42,581 nucleotides of DNA from JACRIM01 sp964605185 (lineage in GTDB: Bacteria > Planctomycetota > Phycisphaerae > UBA1845 > UTPLA1). Below, in pieces: positions 33,205 to 42,581 of the stretch (positions are counted from its first letter, which is position 1; each line of letters opens with the position of its first letter). The position numbers were made by a program, and so were the translations under genes. The DNA is taken from assembly GCA_964605185.1 (NCBI GenBank), contig CAZSBF010000031.1, positions 1-42,581 on the forward strand, in the 5' to 3' direction. Below the pieces are notes generated by a model. The model saw only the letters and a list, made by a program, of their open reading frames with translations, was not told where the DNA came from and ran no database searches.

Positions 33205-35964
33205 CTATTTCTTCTTCGCCGGCTTGCCCTTTGGATCTTTGATCGCAGCCTGCGCCGCGGCCAGCCGGGCAATGGGCACGCGATACGGTGAGCAACTCAC
33301 ATAGTCCATCCCCACGGCGTGACAGAAATGCACGCTGGCTGGGTCACCGCCGTGCTCGCCGCAGATGCCGATCTTCAGCATCTTCTTGGTTTTGCGACCA
33401 CCGCGAACGGCGTGTTCGATCAATTGCCCGACGCCTTCGACGTCGATCGACTGGAACGGATCAGCCTTAAAGATGGCCGCCTTGTCCTGATTGACGTAGT
33501 CAGGGAGGAAGCGGCCCGCATCGTCGCGCGAGAGCGCCATCACCGTTTGCGTCAGATCATTGGTGCCGAAGCTGAAGAAGTCGGCGACCTCGGCCACCTT
33601 GTCGGCGGTCAGCGCGGCACGCGGCGTCTCGATCATCGTTCCAACCAGGTACGGAAGTTTCACCGCGGCAGCGGAGAGAATTTCATCGGCGATCGCGCGG
33701 GTGCGATCGGCGAGAAGCTTCAATTCCATCGCATCAATGGTGAGCGGGATCATGATTTCCGGCGCGACCTTGATGCCGCGGCGTCGGCATTCCACCGCCG
33801 CCTCAATGATCGCCCGAACCTGCATTTCCAGAATTTCGGGATACGTGATGCACAAACGGCATCCGCGATGGCCAAGCATCGGGTTGGCCTCGTGCAACTG
33901 CTCAACGCGACGTGCGACGGTCTCATAGTCCACACCGATTCGTCGAGCCAGCTCGCGTTGCTTCTCTTCGGTGTGCGGTACGAATTCGTGGAGCGGTGGA
34001 TCAATCAGCCGAATCGTTACCGGCCGGCCCTTCATGGCGTCGAAGATGCCGATGAAATCCTGCCGCTGGAACGGCAGCAACTTGTCCAGCGCCGCCCGTC
34101 GATCCTTCTCCACGTTGGCGACGATCATCTGCTGAATCGCCAGACGACGCTCCTCGGTGTCAAAGAACATATGCTCGGTCCGGCAAAGGCCGATGCCCTC
34201 GGCACCCATGCGCACGGCGTGCTCGGCGTCATACGGCGTGTCGGCGTTGGTCCGCACGTTGATGGTCCGGCGCTCATCGCACCAGCTCATCAGTGTCTGG
34301 TATTCCTTCGGCAGCGTAGGCGAGACCAGCTTCAACTCGCCCTCATAAATGCTGCCCGTGGAACCGTCGAGCGTGACAAAGTCGCCTGCCCGCAATCGCT
34401 TGCCGTTGATGTTGCACGTCTCGTGCGCTTCATCGATTTGCAACTGATCGCAGCCGACGATACAGCACTTGCCCCAACCGCGGGCGACGACCGCCGCATG
34501 GCTGGTCTTGCCGCCAGTCGCTGTGAGGATTCCCTGTGCCGCGTGCATGCCGCCCACGTCTTCCGGGCTGGTCTCCTTGCGAACAAGAATGACCTTCTTG
34601 CCTGCCGCGTTCAGCTTCTCAGCGATCGGTGCGGTAAAGACGATCTCGCCACACGCGGCCCCCGGCACGGCGTTGATGCCGACGCCAAGCTGCCGCATGG
34701 AGAGCGATTTCGAATCAAAATCAGGATCAATGATCGGGTAGAAGAGTCGCTCGATGTCGGTGCCGGTGATTCGGCAGATCGCATCCTCCTTCGACAGCAC
34801 CGGCTTCGTCGCGGCAGCGACGTAGCGTTTCGGAAGGTAGCCCTTCTTTACAAATCGCGCGGCCTCGGCCTTGGAAAGCAGCGGTTTGGTCGCCTGATCG
34901 ACGGCGATGCGGAACGTCGCGGCCGGCGTGCGTTTGCCAGTGCGGCACTGCAGCATATAGAGCTTGCCGCGCTCGACGGTGAACTCCAGATCCTGCATCT
35001 CTTTGTAGTGTGTCTCAAGAATGACGCGCACGCCGCAAAGCTGCTCATACACATCGGCATTCTTCTTGCCCAACTCGCGAAGCGGGATCGGCGTGCGAAT
35101 GCCGGCCACCACGTCTTCGCCCTGCGCGTTCATCAGCAGATCGCCGTAGAACACATTTTCGCCGGTGTTTGGGTCGCGTGTGAAGCAAACGCCCGTGCCG
35201 CTGTCCTCACCCATGTTGCCAAAAACCATCTGGCAAACCGAAACGGCCGTGCCGGGCAGACCGAAGAACTTCTCAACCTCGCGATATTTCACGGCCTTCT
35301 CGGCCATCCACGAATTGAACACGGCGTTAATAGCGCCGTAGAGCTGCTCCCACGGGTTCTGCGGGAAGTCCTTACCCGTCTGCTCGCGGAAGAACGATTT
35401 GAACTGGCCGCATAGATCGCGAAGGTTTTCCGGCGTCAAGTCGGTGTCCGCCTTGATGCCGAGCGAGTGCTTCATGTTGTGCAGCTTGCCCTCGAGAATG
35501 TCCTTGGGCAGGCCGACGACGACCGTCGAATACATCTGGATAAAGCGGCGATACGAATCCCACGCGAAGCGGGCGTTCTTGGTGCAATTTGCCAGACCCT
35601 CGACGGATTTGTCATTCAGGCCGAGGTTCAGCACTGTTTCCATCATGCCCGGCATCGACACCGGCGCGCCCGAGCGCACCGATACGAGCAGCGGATCCTT
35701 CGCATCGCCGAGCTTCTTCTTGCACGCCTTCTCCAGCCGCACGAGATGCTGCCTGACCTCGGCCTCCATGCCGGTGGGCCACTTCTTATTACGATCGTAA
35801 AAGAGCTTGCATGCCTGCGTCGTGATGGTGAAGCCGGCCGGGACTGGCAGGCCAATGTGCGTCATCTCGGCGAGGCCCGCGCCCTTTCCGCCGAGGAGCA
35901 ACTTGTCCGTGCCCTTGCCTTCCGCCTTGCCATTACCAAAAAAATAAACGTATTTCGTTGCCAT
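33205..35964 (-). CDS. ppdK: Pyruvate, phosphate dikinase
   Basis: A 919-residue enzyme interconverting pyruvate + ATP + Pi with phosphoenolpyruvate + AMP + PPi. The N-terminal nucleotide-binding domain has LLGGKGAGLAEM (23-34), SVRSGAPVSMPGMMETVLNL (95-114), GEDSGTGVCFTRDPNTGE and FTVERGKLYMLQCRTGKRT. The swivelling phosphohistidine domain has TGGKTSHAAVVARGWGKCC with His489; Lys replaces the usual Met before Thr-Ser-His. The C-terminal PEP/pyruvate domain has GLCRTEHMFF, MIPLTIDAMEL, FSFGTNDLTQT and the catalytic Cys868 in GICGEHGGDP. The protein is slightly longer than typical bacterial forms (about 875-890), with a Lys-rich end. GGGAG lies about 10 bases before the ATG. It is a single-gene unit with its own promoter and terminator. 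Confidence 0.97.
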   Translation of the reverse strand: MATKYVYFFGNGKAEGKGTDKLLLGGKGAGLAEMTHIGLPVPAGFTITTQACKLFYDRNKKWPTGMEAEVRQHLVRLEKACKKKLGDAKDPLLVSVRSGAPVSMPGMMETVLNLGLNDKSVEGLANCTKNARFAWDSYRRFIQMYSTVVVGLPKDILEGKLHNMKHSLGIKADTDLTPENLRDLCGQFKSFFREQTGKDFPQNPWEQLYGAINAVFNSWMAEKAVKYREVEKFFGLPGTAVSVCQMVFGNMGEDSGTGVCFTRDPNTGENVFYGDLLMNAQGEDVVAGIRTPIPLRELGKKNADVYEQLCGVRVILETHYKEMQDLEFTVERGKLYMLQCRTGKRTPAATFRIAVDQATKPLLSKAEAARFVKKGYLPKRYVAAATKPVLSKEDAICRITGTDIERLFYPIIDPDFDSKSLSMRQLGVGINAVPGAACGEIVFTAPIAEKLNAAGKKVILVRKETSPEDVGGMHAAQGILTATGGKTSHAAVVARGWGKCCIVGCDQLQIDEAHETCNINGKRLRAGDFVTLDGSTGSIYEGELKLVSPTLPKEYQTLMSWCDERRTINVRTNADTPYDAEHAVRMGAEGIGLCRTEHMFFDTEERRLAIQQMIVANVEKDRRAALDKLLPFQRQDFIGIFDAMKGRPVTIRLIDPPLHEFVPHTEEKQRELARRIGVDYETVARRVEQLHEANPMLGHRGCRLCITYPEILEMQVRAIIEAAVECRRRGIKVAPEIMIPLTIDAMELKLLADRTRAIADEILSAAAVKLPYLVGTMIETPRAALTADKVAEVADFFSFGTNDLTQTVMALSRDDAGRFLPDYVNQDKAAIFKADPFQSIDVEGVGQLIEHAVRGGRKTKKMLKIGICGEHGGDPASVHFCHAVGMDYVSCSPYRVPIARLAAAQAAIKDPKGKPAKKK

Positions 35965-36089
35965 AAGAGTGCTGCTCCCTCAGCCGGTTCGTGTGGGTAC
36001 GAGGTGTCCGGTCGGTTGGTTCGAGAAGAAATCCAGCGCCGAAGGGCGTCGCAATGCCCCCGGTCGGCTCACATTTTTCGAGCCTCGCA

Positions 36090-36117
36090 AGTGTATGGAA
36101 AAAGTGGAATGTGTCAA
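36090..36117 (-). promoter_or_regulatory. Sigma-70-type promoter of ppdK
   Basis: On the minus strand TTGACA (36117-36112), a 16-base spacer and TACACT (36095-36090), with a leader of about 120 bases to the ATG. Both hexamers and the spacer length are identical to those of the prepilin gene promoter at 23263-23290. Confidence 0.7.
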
Positions 36118-36218
36118 ACGACATGCGGAAAATGGCCGGTTTTCGCATCAGTTGCCACTGCCGTCAGAATGTGCGCATCGCTCGTCCACTGAATGACTCA
36201 GGCTTTGAATCCGCCCGG

Positions 36219-36224
36219 TATACT
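36219..36224 (+). promoter_or_regulatory. -10 element for leaderless rsmD transcript
   Basis: TATACT ends six bases before the ATG at 36231. No Shine-Dalgarno and no good -35 are seen. The spacing is the same as at the TMTC-like gene (26930/26923), which suggests a message starting at the start codon. Confidence 0.4.
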
Positions 36225-36230
36225 CCCGAC

Positions 36231-36833
36231 ATGCGTGTGATTGCCGGCATCCATCGCGGTCGCAATCTGGAAGCCCCACCGGGCCGACAGACGCGCCCGA
36301 TCCTCGATCGTGTTAAGACGGCGCTATTCGATTGGCTTGGCTCGCGGCTGGCGATGCCGGGGCAATTGCCGGCGATTCGCGTCCTCGACTTGTTCTGCGG
36401 TGGCGGCAGCATGGGAATCGAGTGCCTGTCACGCGGAGCCAAGTCGTGTGCTTTTGTCGATCAGGACGCCGAGGCAATTCGATGCCTGCGGGCCAACCTC
36501 GACGCATTGCGAATCGGCCCCGATGCACGGATTCACCAAGCCCCGGCCGAATACGTCCGGTTCCCCGAGCGCGACGACTCGCAGTTTGATGTGATCTTCC
36601 TCGATCCTCCATACGCGATGAGCGAATCACTGGAACCCGGGGGAGACATGATGCGATTGCTCGCGCGGCTTGGTAAGGAAATCGGCGCATCACCGGGGGC
36701 GTTGCTGATCTGGCGGCATGATGCCAAGTCCCGGCTGCCGGACTCACTTCCCAACGACTGGACTCGCATTGATCAGCGCTCCTACGGCGGGATGACACTG
36801 TCGATCTACCAATTCGCAGGGGGCGACGCATGA
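36231..36833 (+). CDS. rsmD: 16S rRNA (guanine-966-N2)-methyltransferase RsmD
   Basis: A 200-residue protein with ATG 36231 chosen because family members begin MRVIAGxxRG; an upstream in-frame extension to 35991 is not coding-like. SAM-binding motif DLFCGGGSMGIECLSRGA lies at 53-70 and the catalytic DPPY at 125-128, preceded by FDVIFL. TRPILDRVKTALFDWL (21-36) is the substrate-recognition segment of RsmD. It methylates G966 of 16S rRNA during small-subunit assembly. The stop overlaps the start of the next gene (ATGA), so the two are translationally coupled. Typical RsmD neighbours such as coaD are absent. Confidence 0.93.
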   Translation: MRVIAGIHRGRNLEAPPGRQTRPILDRVKTALFDWLGSRLAMPGQLPAIRVLDLFCGGGSMGIECLSRGAKSCAFVDQDAEAIRCLRANLDALRIGPDARIHQAPAEYVRFPERDDSQFDVIFLDPPYAMSESLEPGGDMMRLLARLGKEIGASPGALLIWRHDAKSRLPDSLPNDWTRIDQRSYGGMTLSIYQFAGGDA

Positions 36834-38068
36834 GTGCCGCCGATTCCAAGCCGCTCGCCGTTACGCCGCGCGACGCCGCTCTGACGATCGTGAAACGATT
36901 GCGAGAAGCCGGCCACGAGGCCCTTTTCGCCGGCGGATGCGTGCGCGACATGCTCATGAACCGGGAGCCGAGCGACGTCGACGTGGCGACATCGGCCCTG
37001 CCGGAGCAAGTTTCATCGCTGTTCAAACGGACGCAGAAAGTGGGTGCCAAATTCGGTGTCGTCCTGGTCCGGATTGGTAAACAAACCGTGGAAGTGGCAA
37101 CGTTTCGCCGAGATTTGGCCTATTCCGACGGCCGACACCCGACCGGCGTCGAATTCACCAATGCACGCGAAGACGCCCAGCGTCGCGATTTCACGATAAA
37201 CGGCATGTTCTTCGACCCGCTGAAGAACGAGGTCGTCGACTACGTCGGCGGGCGTGACGACATTGCCCGCCGAGTGATCCGTGCCATCGGCGAGCCAACG
37301 AAACGCTTTGCCGAAGATCATCTTCGACTACTCCGCGCAGTGCGTTTCGCAGCACGTTTCGAATTCGAGATTGAGCCCTCAACGTGGGCCGCCATGCGCG
37401 AACACGCTCCGGAGATCGCCCGCATCAGTCCAGAACGCATCCGCGAAGAGCTTGAAGTCGTGCTCACTCGTCCACGCCGGGCGGCCGCCATGCGAATGCT
37501 CCACGAGTGCGGCGTGCTTGCCCATTGTTGGACGCACGCGCCAAAGGTGTCGAGCGACATCGACCGGATCGAAGCGGAATTACGCCACTTGCCCGCCGAA
37601 GCGTCCTTTGAAACGGCGCTCGCCGTAACGCTCGCAAGTCTCGACGAAACGGCCATCGATGAATCATGCGACGCCCTGCGCTGCAGCAATTTCACGAAGA
37701 AAAAAGTGCTTTGGCTTCACACCCACCGGGACGCCCTTATCAACCCGGCCCGTCTGACGCTCGCAGACCTCAAACTCCTCATGGCAAATCCGGCATTTAC
37801 TGATTTGATCTCGATTTGCACGGCCCGCGTGGCAAATAATCAATTCCCGGATGATGCTTCGAGCGAGATCAGTCGCCGTATCGCAGAGATCCGACCGGAA
37901 GATATCGCCCCCCCACCACTCCTGACCGGCCATGACCTTGAATCCATGGGATTGCAGCCAGGCCCCGCGTTTAAGCGAATCCTCGAACGGGCCTATTACG
38001 ATCAGCTCAATGGCACAATTCGAACATCCGATGACGCCAGAGCACTAGCACGCACGATGATGCCATAA
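36830..38068 (+). CDS. CCA tRNA nucleotidyltransferase / poly(A) polymerase family
   Basis: A 412-residue class II nucleotidyltransferase. The head motif GGCVRD occurs at 35-40 and the metal-binding pair in SDVDVAT is Asp49 and Asp51. Next are VEVATFRRD, the second motif RRDFTINGM, the template region EDHLRLLRAVRFAARFEFEI and RIREELEVVLTRPR. No C-terminal HD phosphohydrolase domain is seen. CCA enzyme versus poly(A) polymerase cannot be decided by motif alone. The tRNA-Gly in this window lacks an encoded CCA, so a CCA-adding activity is needed, which favours Cca. It overlaps rsmD by four bases and is probably co-transcribed with it. Confidence 0.9.
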   Translation: MSAADSKPLAVTPRDAALTIVKRLREAGHEALFAGGCVRDMLMNREPSDVDVATSALPEQVSSLFKRTQKVGAKFGVVLVRIGKQTVEVATFRRDLAYSDGRHPTGVEFTNAREDAQRRDFTINGMFFDPLKNEVVDYVGGRDDIARRVIRAIGEPTKRFAEDHLRLLRAVRFAARFEFEIEPSTWAAMREHAPEIARISPERIREELEVVLTRPRRAAAMRMLHECGVLAHCWTHAPKVSSDIDRIEAELRHLPAEASFETALAVTLASLDETAIDESCDALRCSNFTKKKVLWLHTHRDALINPARLTLADLKLLMANPAFTDLISICTARVANNQFPDDASSEISRRIAEIRPEDIAPPPLLTGHDLESMGLQPGPAFKRILERAYYDQLNGTIRTSDDARALARTMMP

Positions 38069-38122
38069 CTCGCTTATTTACAATGCCTTACAGTCCATAT
38101 TGTCACGGGACCCATTATTCAC

Positions 38123-38151
38123 TTGACGACCAATGGCTTGTATCCTATTAT
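38123..38151 (+). promoter_or_regulatory. Sigma-70-type promoter of the sahR-like/ahcY unit
   Basis: TTGACG (38123-38128), a 17-base spacer and TATTAT (38146-38151). Transcription should start near 38158, so the ATG at 38133 cannot be used and the start at 38166 would have a very short leader. Confidence 0.65.
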
Positions 38152-38166
38152 CCGCATATACGGATA
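38149..38166 (+). promoter_or_regulatory. Palindromic operator candidate at the promoter start site
   Basis: A perfect inverted repeat TATCCG-N6-CGGATA overlaps the -10 end, the expected transcription start and the first base of the ATG. Size and position fit a dimeric ArsR-type repressor controlling its own message. A further partial half-site TATCCT lies at 38141-38146. Confidence 0.6.
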
Positions 38167-39143
38167 TGGCGGCCAAGGAACACCAAACCAGAAAGCCCGG
38201 CGACAGCGAACGAATCTTCCGCGCGCTCGCCGACACTACGCGCCAGCGCATCGTCCAGTTGCTGCTCGCCGAAGAACTCAGCGTCACCGAACTCATCGAA
38301 ATACTTCGCCAACCGCAATCGACGATCTCGCGACATCTCAAATCGCTCCGCAGTGCGGGGCTGGTGTTGGATCGCCGCGACGGTGCAACGTCTTATTATC
38401 GCGTTCATTCGGCAACGGAGGATGGCAACACCCTCACTCCCCTGCTGATGAACTGGTTCGCGAATTCGCCGCTCTCCACCACGCTTCGCGATCGCTTGCA
38501 GCATGTGCTTTCGGACCGACGCAGCGGCACTTGCTCCTTCTTTGATCGACTCGGTCGAAAATGGGATGAACTTCGCGCGGCGGCATTTGGTGACGCATTC
38601 GCCTTGGAGGCCATGCTCTCGTTGCTTCCGACCGAGTGGACCGTCGCCGATCTCGGAACCGGAACGGGCTTCCTGCTCCCGACACTCGCTGACAACTTTC
38701 GCAGCGTCATTGCCGTCGAACCCGCGGCCACCATGCTCGAATGCGCCCGTCAGCGTATCTCCGATCATGGCGCCGCCAATGTCGCCTTCCACCAGGGCGA
38801 CCTCAATCGACTCCCGATACAAGACAACACGGCAGACCTCGCCATTGCCTGCCTCGTGCTGCACCATGTTGAAAAACCCGCCGACGCCCTCGCCGAGATT
38901 CACCGCGTCGTTCGCCCGGGTGGCCGCGTGTTGCTCATCGAACAACAATCACACGAGAACCAGTCGTTCTACGAAACCATGCAGGACCTATGGTGGGGAT
39001 TTGAGCCGGACGATCTCGCATCGCAAGTAAAACGAACCGGATTCAACAGAATTCACCACCGCCGTTTGGCCTCGGCCGAGCGCGAATCACGAACCATGGA
39101 GGCCCCGCGGCTTTTCATGGTTTCAGGAACAAAGGAAAAGTAA
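38166..39143 (+). CDS. SahR-like ArsR-family regulator with SAM/SAH-binding methyltransferase domain
   Basis: About 325 residues from ATG 38166; the ATG at 38133 lies inside the promoter. Residues about 15-80 are an ArsR winged helix (FRALADTTRQRIVQLLL, SVTELIEILRQPQSTISRHL, YYRV). Residues about 140-300 are a class I methyltransferase fold: motif I VADLGTGTG (160-168), acidic VEPAATML (184-191), LNRLPIQDNTADLAIACLVL and VVRPGGRVLLIEQ. In Proteobacteria SahR has this exact layout; its methylase-like domain senses S-adenosylhomocysteine and it represses SAM-cycle genes including ahcY. Here ahcY follows 77 bases downstream on the same strand and the promoter carries a palindrome, so the same role is strongly suggested. 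It could instead be an active methyltransferase. Confidence 0.85.
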   Translation: MAAKEHQTRKPGDSERIFRALADTTRQRIVQLLLAEELSVTELIEILRQPQSTISRHLKSLRSAGLVLDRRDGATSYYRVHSATEDGNTLTPLLMNWFANSPLSTTLRDRLQHVLSDRRSGTCSFFDRLGRKWDELRAAAFGDAFALEAMLSLLPTEWTVADLGTGTGFLLPTLADNFRSVIAVEPAATMLECARQRISDHGAANVAFHQGDLNRLPIQDNTADLAIACLVLHHVEKPADALAEIHRVVRPGGRVLLIEQQSHENQSFYETMQDLWWGFEPDDLASQVKRTGFNRIHHRRLASAERESRTMEAPRLFMVSGTKEK

Positions 39144-39220
39144 GCCAAGCCGTCGCGTGACGCGCTTCGACCGACTCTAAACGTTAGATGGAATAACGAT
39201 TGACCCCTTAGGAGTTTGAA

Positions 39221-40648
<1,428 letters not shown>

Positions 40649-40683
40649 ACAATGCGTGATGCATTGAGCGATACGTGAGAAAC

Positions 40684-40718
40684 AAGCCCCGTCGCGTCGT
40701 GCGGCGGGGCTTTTCTAT
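40684..40718 (+). terminator. Rho-independent terminator after ahcY (possibly bidirectional)
   Basis: A 12-bp stem with one G-U pair (40684-40695 with 40701-40712), a 5-base loop and TTTTCTATTT. The opposite strand reads the same hairpin followed by TTGTTTCT, so it may also end the converging gene whose stop is at 40715-40717. Confidence 0.85.
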
Positions 40719-42581
40719 TTGTCGAATTCACCGCGCGATGCATCGCCCCTGCGGCACGGCTGCTTCTCCTGATAAAGCCTTAGCCGCGTTGCAAATTCCT
40801 CGGCGTCCTTCGAGTCGGGCTGTTTGGAGGCGAGGTTTATGGCACGCTGCACGGTCACGACCGCCGCCTCGAAGTTTCCCGTCTCCGCATACGCCGCCGC
40901 GAGAATATCCAAGGCACGCGGGTCGCGCGCCTCCGTGCGCTTGCAAAGCTGTTCCGCAAGTTGCACGGCCGTGCGACCATCGCGCAATCGATCCACGGGG
41001 CACGTCGCCAGGTTCCACGCCAAATTGGCGATGATCGTCACCTGATCCGGGTGTTCCACCGCCCCCTGCCGCAACGTCTCGAACGCCTCGTCCCAGCGTT
41101 TCTGTTTCACAAGGAGCACACCAAGACTGCTATACACATCCGGTCGCCGATTAGAGATGGTCAGTGCCGCGCGAATCAGCGGTTCAGCCTCGGCCAGATC
41201 TCCGCGCTCCGCCAGCGCATTGCCGAGGTCGAAGCCAACTTCCACGTCATCCGGCAACAGCGAACGCGCCTTGCGCAGGTTCTCGATCGAATCATCCAAC
41301 CGCCCCGCCCGCCAATAGGCGTTTGCCAGATTCACATACGTTTTCGAAAGCTTCGGATTCTGCCGGATGGCCTCCTCAAACTCGCGTGCTGCATCGTCGA
41401 ACTTGCCCGAAAGCAGATACGCCGACCCCATGTTGGAGCGCGCCATCGCCGAGTGCGAAGATCGATCGATGAGGTGCCAGTTCATCGGTACCGCCGCCAG
41501 CCCCGCCGTAACAGCGACGAGGTCAAGGCTCAGAACGCCCGACGTCCTCGCCTTCTTCCACGCCTCCACAAGCCCCACCCCCGCAAAAAGAATGAGGATC
41601 GGCGTCATCGGCAGTCGATAGCGAGCCATGACATAGAACGCAAGAATGCTCAATGCCAGTGTCACCAGCAGCGCATGCAGCAGCCACACCTCGCGCCAAC
41701 GCTTCCACGTAAGCAACACGCCGAGAACCGCAAGCGGCGCAAGCACGCCAAAATGCAACACCTTGCCCAATGTCCGCAGTACCGGCGAATACTCCATGTG
41801 AAAATAAATGTCTTCCGCGTCCGGCACCTCATACGCGTTGATCAGCCACAGCAGTTTGGACACCATCACGTTGCCCCATGCCCCGGGGTTCCCGCGAATC
41901 CACGACCACGCCTGCGATGCCCAATAGTCCGAAACCTCACCCGGCGTTAGGGTCCGGCCAACCGCTTGCTGTGCCAGATCAGTGGCATCGAGCCTTTCCA
42001 CCGCCGGATCGCTTCGCCCAGGGCGCAACGGCACATAACACCCCGTCGCATCGGCGTGATTGCCGATGTAGAAGTTCGGTCCGAATTGCGACGTCGTGAT
42101 CAGAAACGATCCGCCGATCCGTTGATTGCGAATTCCAACCGGCACGAGCACCACTGCCACTCCCGCGAGAAACAATGCAACTGCAACCGACCGTTTCTTC
42201 ACTGGCTCCGATGCAAGCCGCACGACGAGCCACACCACAATCACCGGCACGAAGAGAACGACATTCTCCCGTGTCAGCGCGAAGCACCCGAGGACCACAC
42301 CCGTCGCAATCATCGTCCACGGCCTCATACGCCCGCCGAGCAAATACACCAGCAGGCACATGAAAAAGAAATCCAGCACGGCCTTCTGAATCTGCGCATC
42401 AAAAAAAATAGCCGGCGCATACACCGCCGCCACGAGCCCCGCCGCGACACCCGCGGCCGGTGAAAACCACCGCTGCCCCGCGAGAAAAAGCAGTCCGCAC
42501 GCCGCGCTCCCCAGCGCGACTTGCACCATGCGAATCCGCCACAGGTCGTGCCCGGTTACAAGCTGAGTCACCGCGAGAAAA
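40715..42581 (-). CDS. GT39/PMT-like membrane glycosyltransferase with TPR repeats (5' end cut by window edge)
   Basis: At least 621 codons; the frame stays open to the right edge and the conserved first catalytic loop of this family is missing, so the true start lies outside and the GTG at 42571 is internal. The N-terminal part has about eight helices with FFDAQIQKAVLDFFFMCLL, GCFALTRENVVLFVPVIV and FYVMARYRLPMTPILILF, as in dolichyl-phosphate-mannose-type (GT39) transferases, and a luminal segment SQFGPNFYIGNHADATGCY. The C-terminal 230 residues are TPRs (NMGSAYLLSGKFDDAAREFE, NLANAYWRAGRLDDSIENLR, and so on) ending in LATCPVDRLRDG...AVQLAEQ...ALDILAAAYAETGNF...LYQEKQP. The same terminal module ends the protein at 24896. 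Presumably it glycosylates exported proteins or lipids; donor and acceptor unknown. Confidence 0.82.
   Translation of the reverse strand, partial: FLAVTQLVTGHDLWRIRMVQVALGSAACGLLFLAGQRWFSPAAGVAAGLVAAVYAPAIFFDAQIQKAVLDFFFMCLLVYLLGGRMRPWTMIATGVVLGCFALTRENVVLFVPVIVVWLVVRLASEPVKKRSVAVALFLAGVAVVLVPVGIRNQRIGGSFLITTSQFGPNFYIGNHADATGCYVPLRPGRSDPAVERLDATDLAQQAVGRTLTPGEVSDYWASQAWSWIRGNPGAWGNVMVSKLLWLINAYEVPDAEDIYFHMEYSPVLRTLGKVLHFGVLAPLAVLGVLLTWKRWREVWLLHALLVTLALSILAFYVMARYRLPMTPILILFAGVGLVEAWKKARTSGVLSLDLVAVTAGLAAVPMNWHLIDRSSHSAMARSNMGSAYLLSGKFDDAAREFEEAIRQNPKLSKTYVNLANAYWRAGRLDDSIENLRKARSLLPDDVEVGFDLGNALAERGDLAEAEPLIRAALTISNRRPDVYSSLGVLLVKQKRWDEAFETLRQGAVEHPDQVTIIANLAWNLATCPVDRLRDGRTAVQLAEQLCKRTEARDPRALDILAAAYAETGNFEAAVVTVQRAINLASKQPDSKDAEEFATRLRLYQEKQPCRRGDASRGEFDK

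Noticed and set aside
33319..35415. Open frame of about 700 codons antisense to ppdK
   Set aside because: It mirrors the codon structure of a highly conserved GC-rich gene, has no ribosome site and no domain; the PPDK motifs on the other strand are decisive.
36830..36833. Frameshift between rsmD and the nucleotidyltransferase gene
   Set aside because: The ATGA overlap is a normal coupled stop-start; both products are complete.
38133..38165. Upstream ATG as the start of the SahR-like gene
   Set aside because: It lies within the predicted promoter, before the expected transcription start, and has no ribosome site; the ATG at 38166 is preferred.
39144..39220. SAH or SAM riboswitch upstream of ahcY
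   Set aside because: The conserved cores of these riboswitches are not visible in this 77-base gap; protein-based control by the SahR-like gene explains the context better.

Overview
The window looks like a chromosomal segment of a planctomycete, probably a member or relative of the class Phycisphaerae. The evidence is two PEP-CTERM proteins ending in near-identical Pro-Glu-Pro/Arg-Arg-Arg-Lys anchors, many prepilin-type proteins with (R)A-FTLIE or RG-FTLIE leaders, ECF sigma/anti-sigma pairs, membrane glycosyltransferases fused to TPR repeats, and a single-subunit pyruvate phosphate dikinase. This placement is inferred from gene content; there is no rRNA. A run of 10 N at 12083-12092 shows that the sequence is a scaffolded assembly.

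Layout. 1-3300: the 3' part of an ECF sigma factor with a cysteine-rich tail (cut by the left edge), tRNA-Gly(CCC) with its promoter, a NicO/UreH-like metal permease, and a PEP-CTERM surface protein with promoter and terminator. 3394-5982 (minus): NAD kinase followed by a GT-C type membrane protein. 6299-17656 (plus): a type II secretion/pseudopilus cluster holding GspF, pseudopilins resembling G, H, I and J, an extremely large GspK-like protein (1474 residues), and a second GspG-like pseudopilin with its own promoter. The secretin and the ATPase are not in the window. 17875-20349 (minus): an ECF sigma factor, an overlapping membrane anti-sigma factor and a PDZ protein with a duplicated C-terminal module. 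20546-23204 (minus): a UbiA-family phosphoribosyltransferase, a PilZ protein and a lone prepilin-like gene whose promoter carries two inverted repeats.

23432-33147: a GT87 mannosyltransferase, two TMTC-like membrane/TPR proteins, a second PEP-CTERM protein with a structured leader, a secreted TPR protein and two small lipoproteins. 33205-35964 (minus): pyruvate phosphate dikinase. 36231-38068 (plus): rsmD overlapping a CCA-adding enzyme gene. 38166-40648 (plus): an ArsR-methyltransferase regulator of the SahR type directly upstream of ahcY, with a palindrome on its own promoter. 40715-42581 (minus): a GT39-like/TPR protein cut by the right edge.

How the genes work together: much of the window serves the cell envelope (pseudopilus, surface proteins with C-terminal sorting signals, polyprenyl-linked glycosylation). 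The rest is central metabolism and RNA maturation. The strongest regulatory story is the predicted SAH-responsive control of the methyl cycle at 38123-40648. Other points to check are Ala instead of Gly at the prepilin cleavage site in five clustered pseudopilins, the giant GspK, the dyads at 23228-23290 and the alternative hairpins in the leader at 27206-27237.
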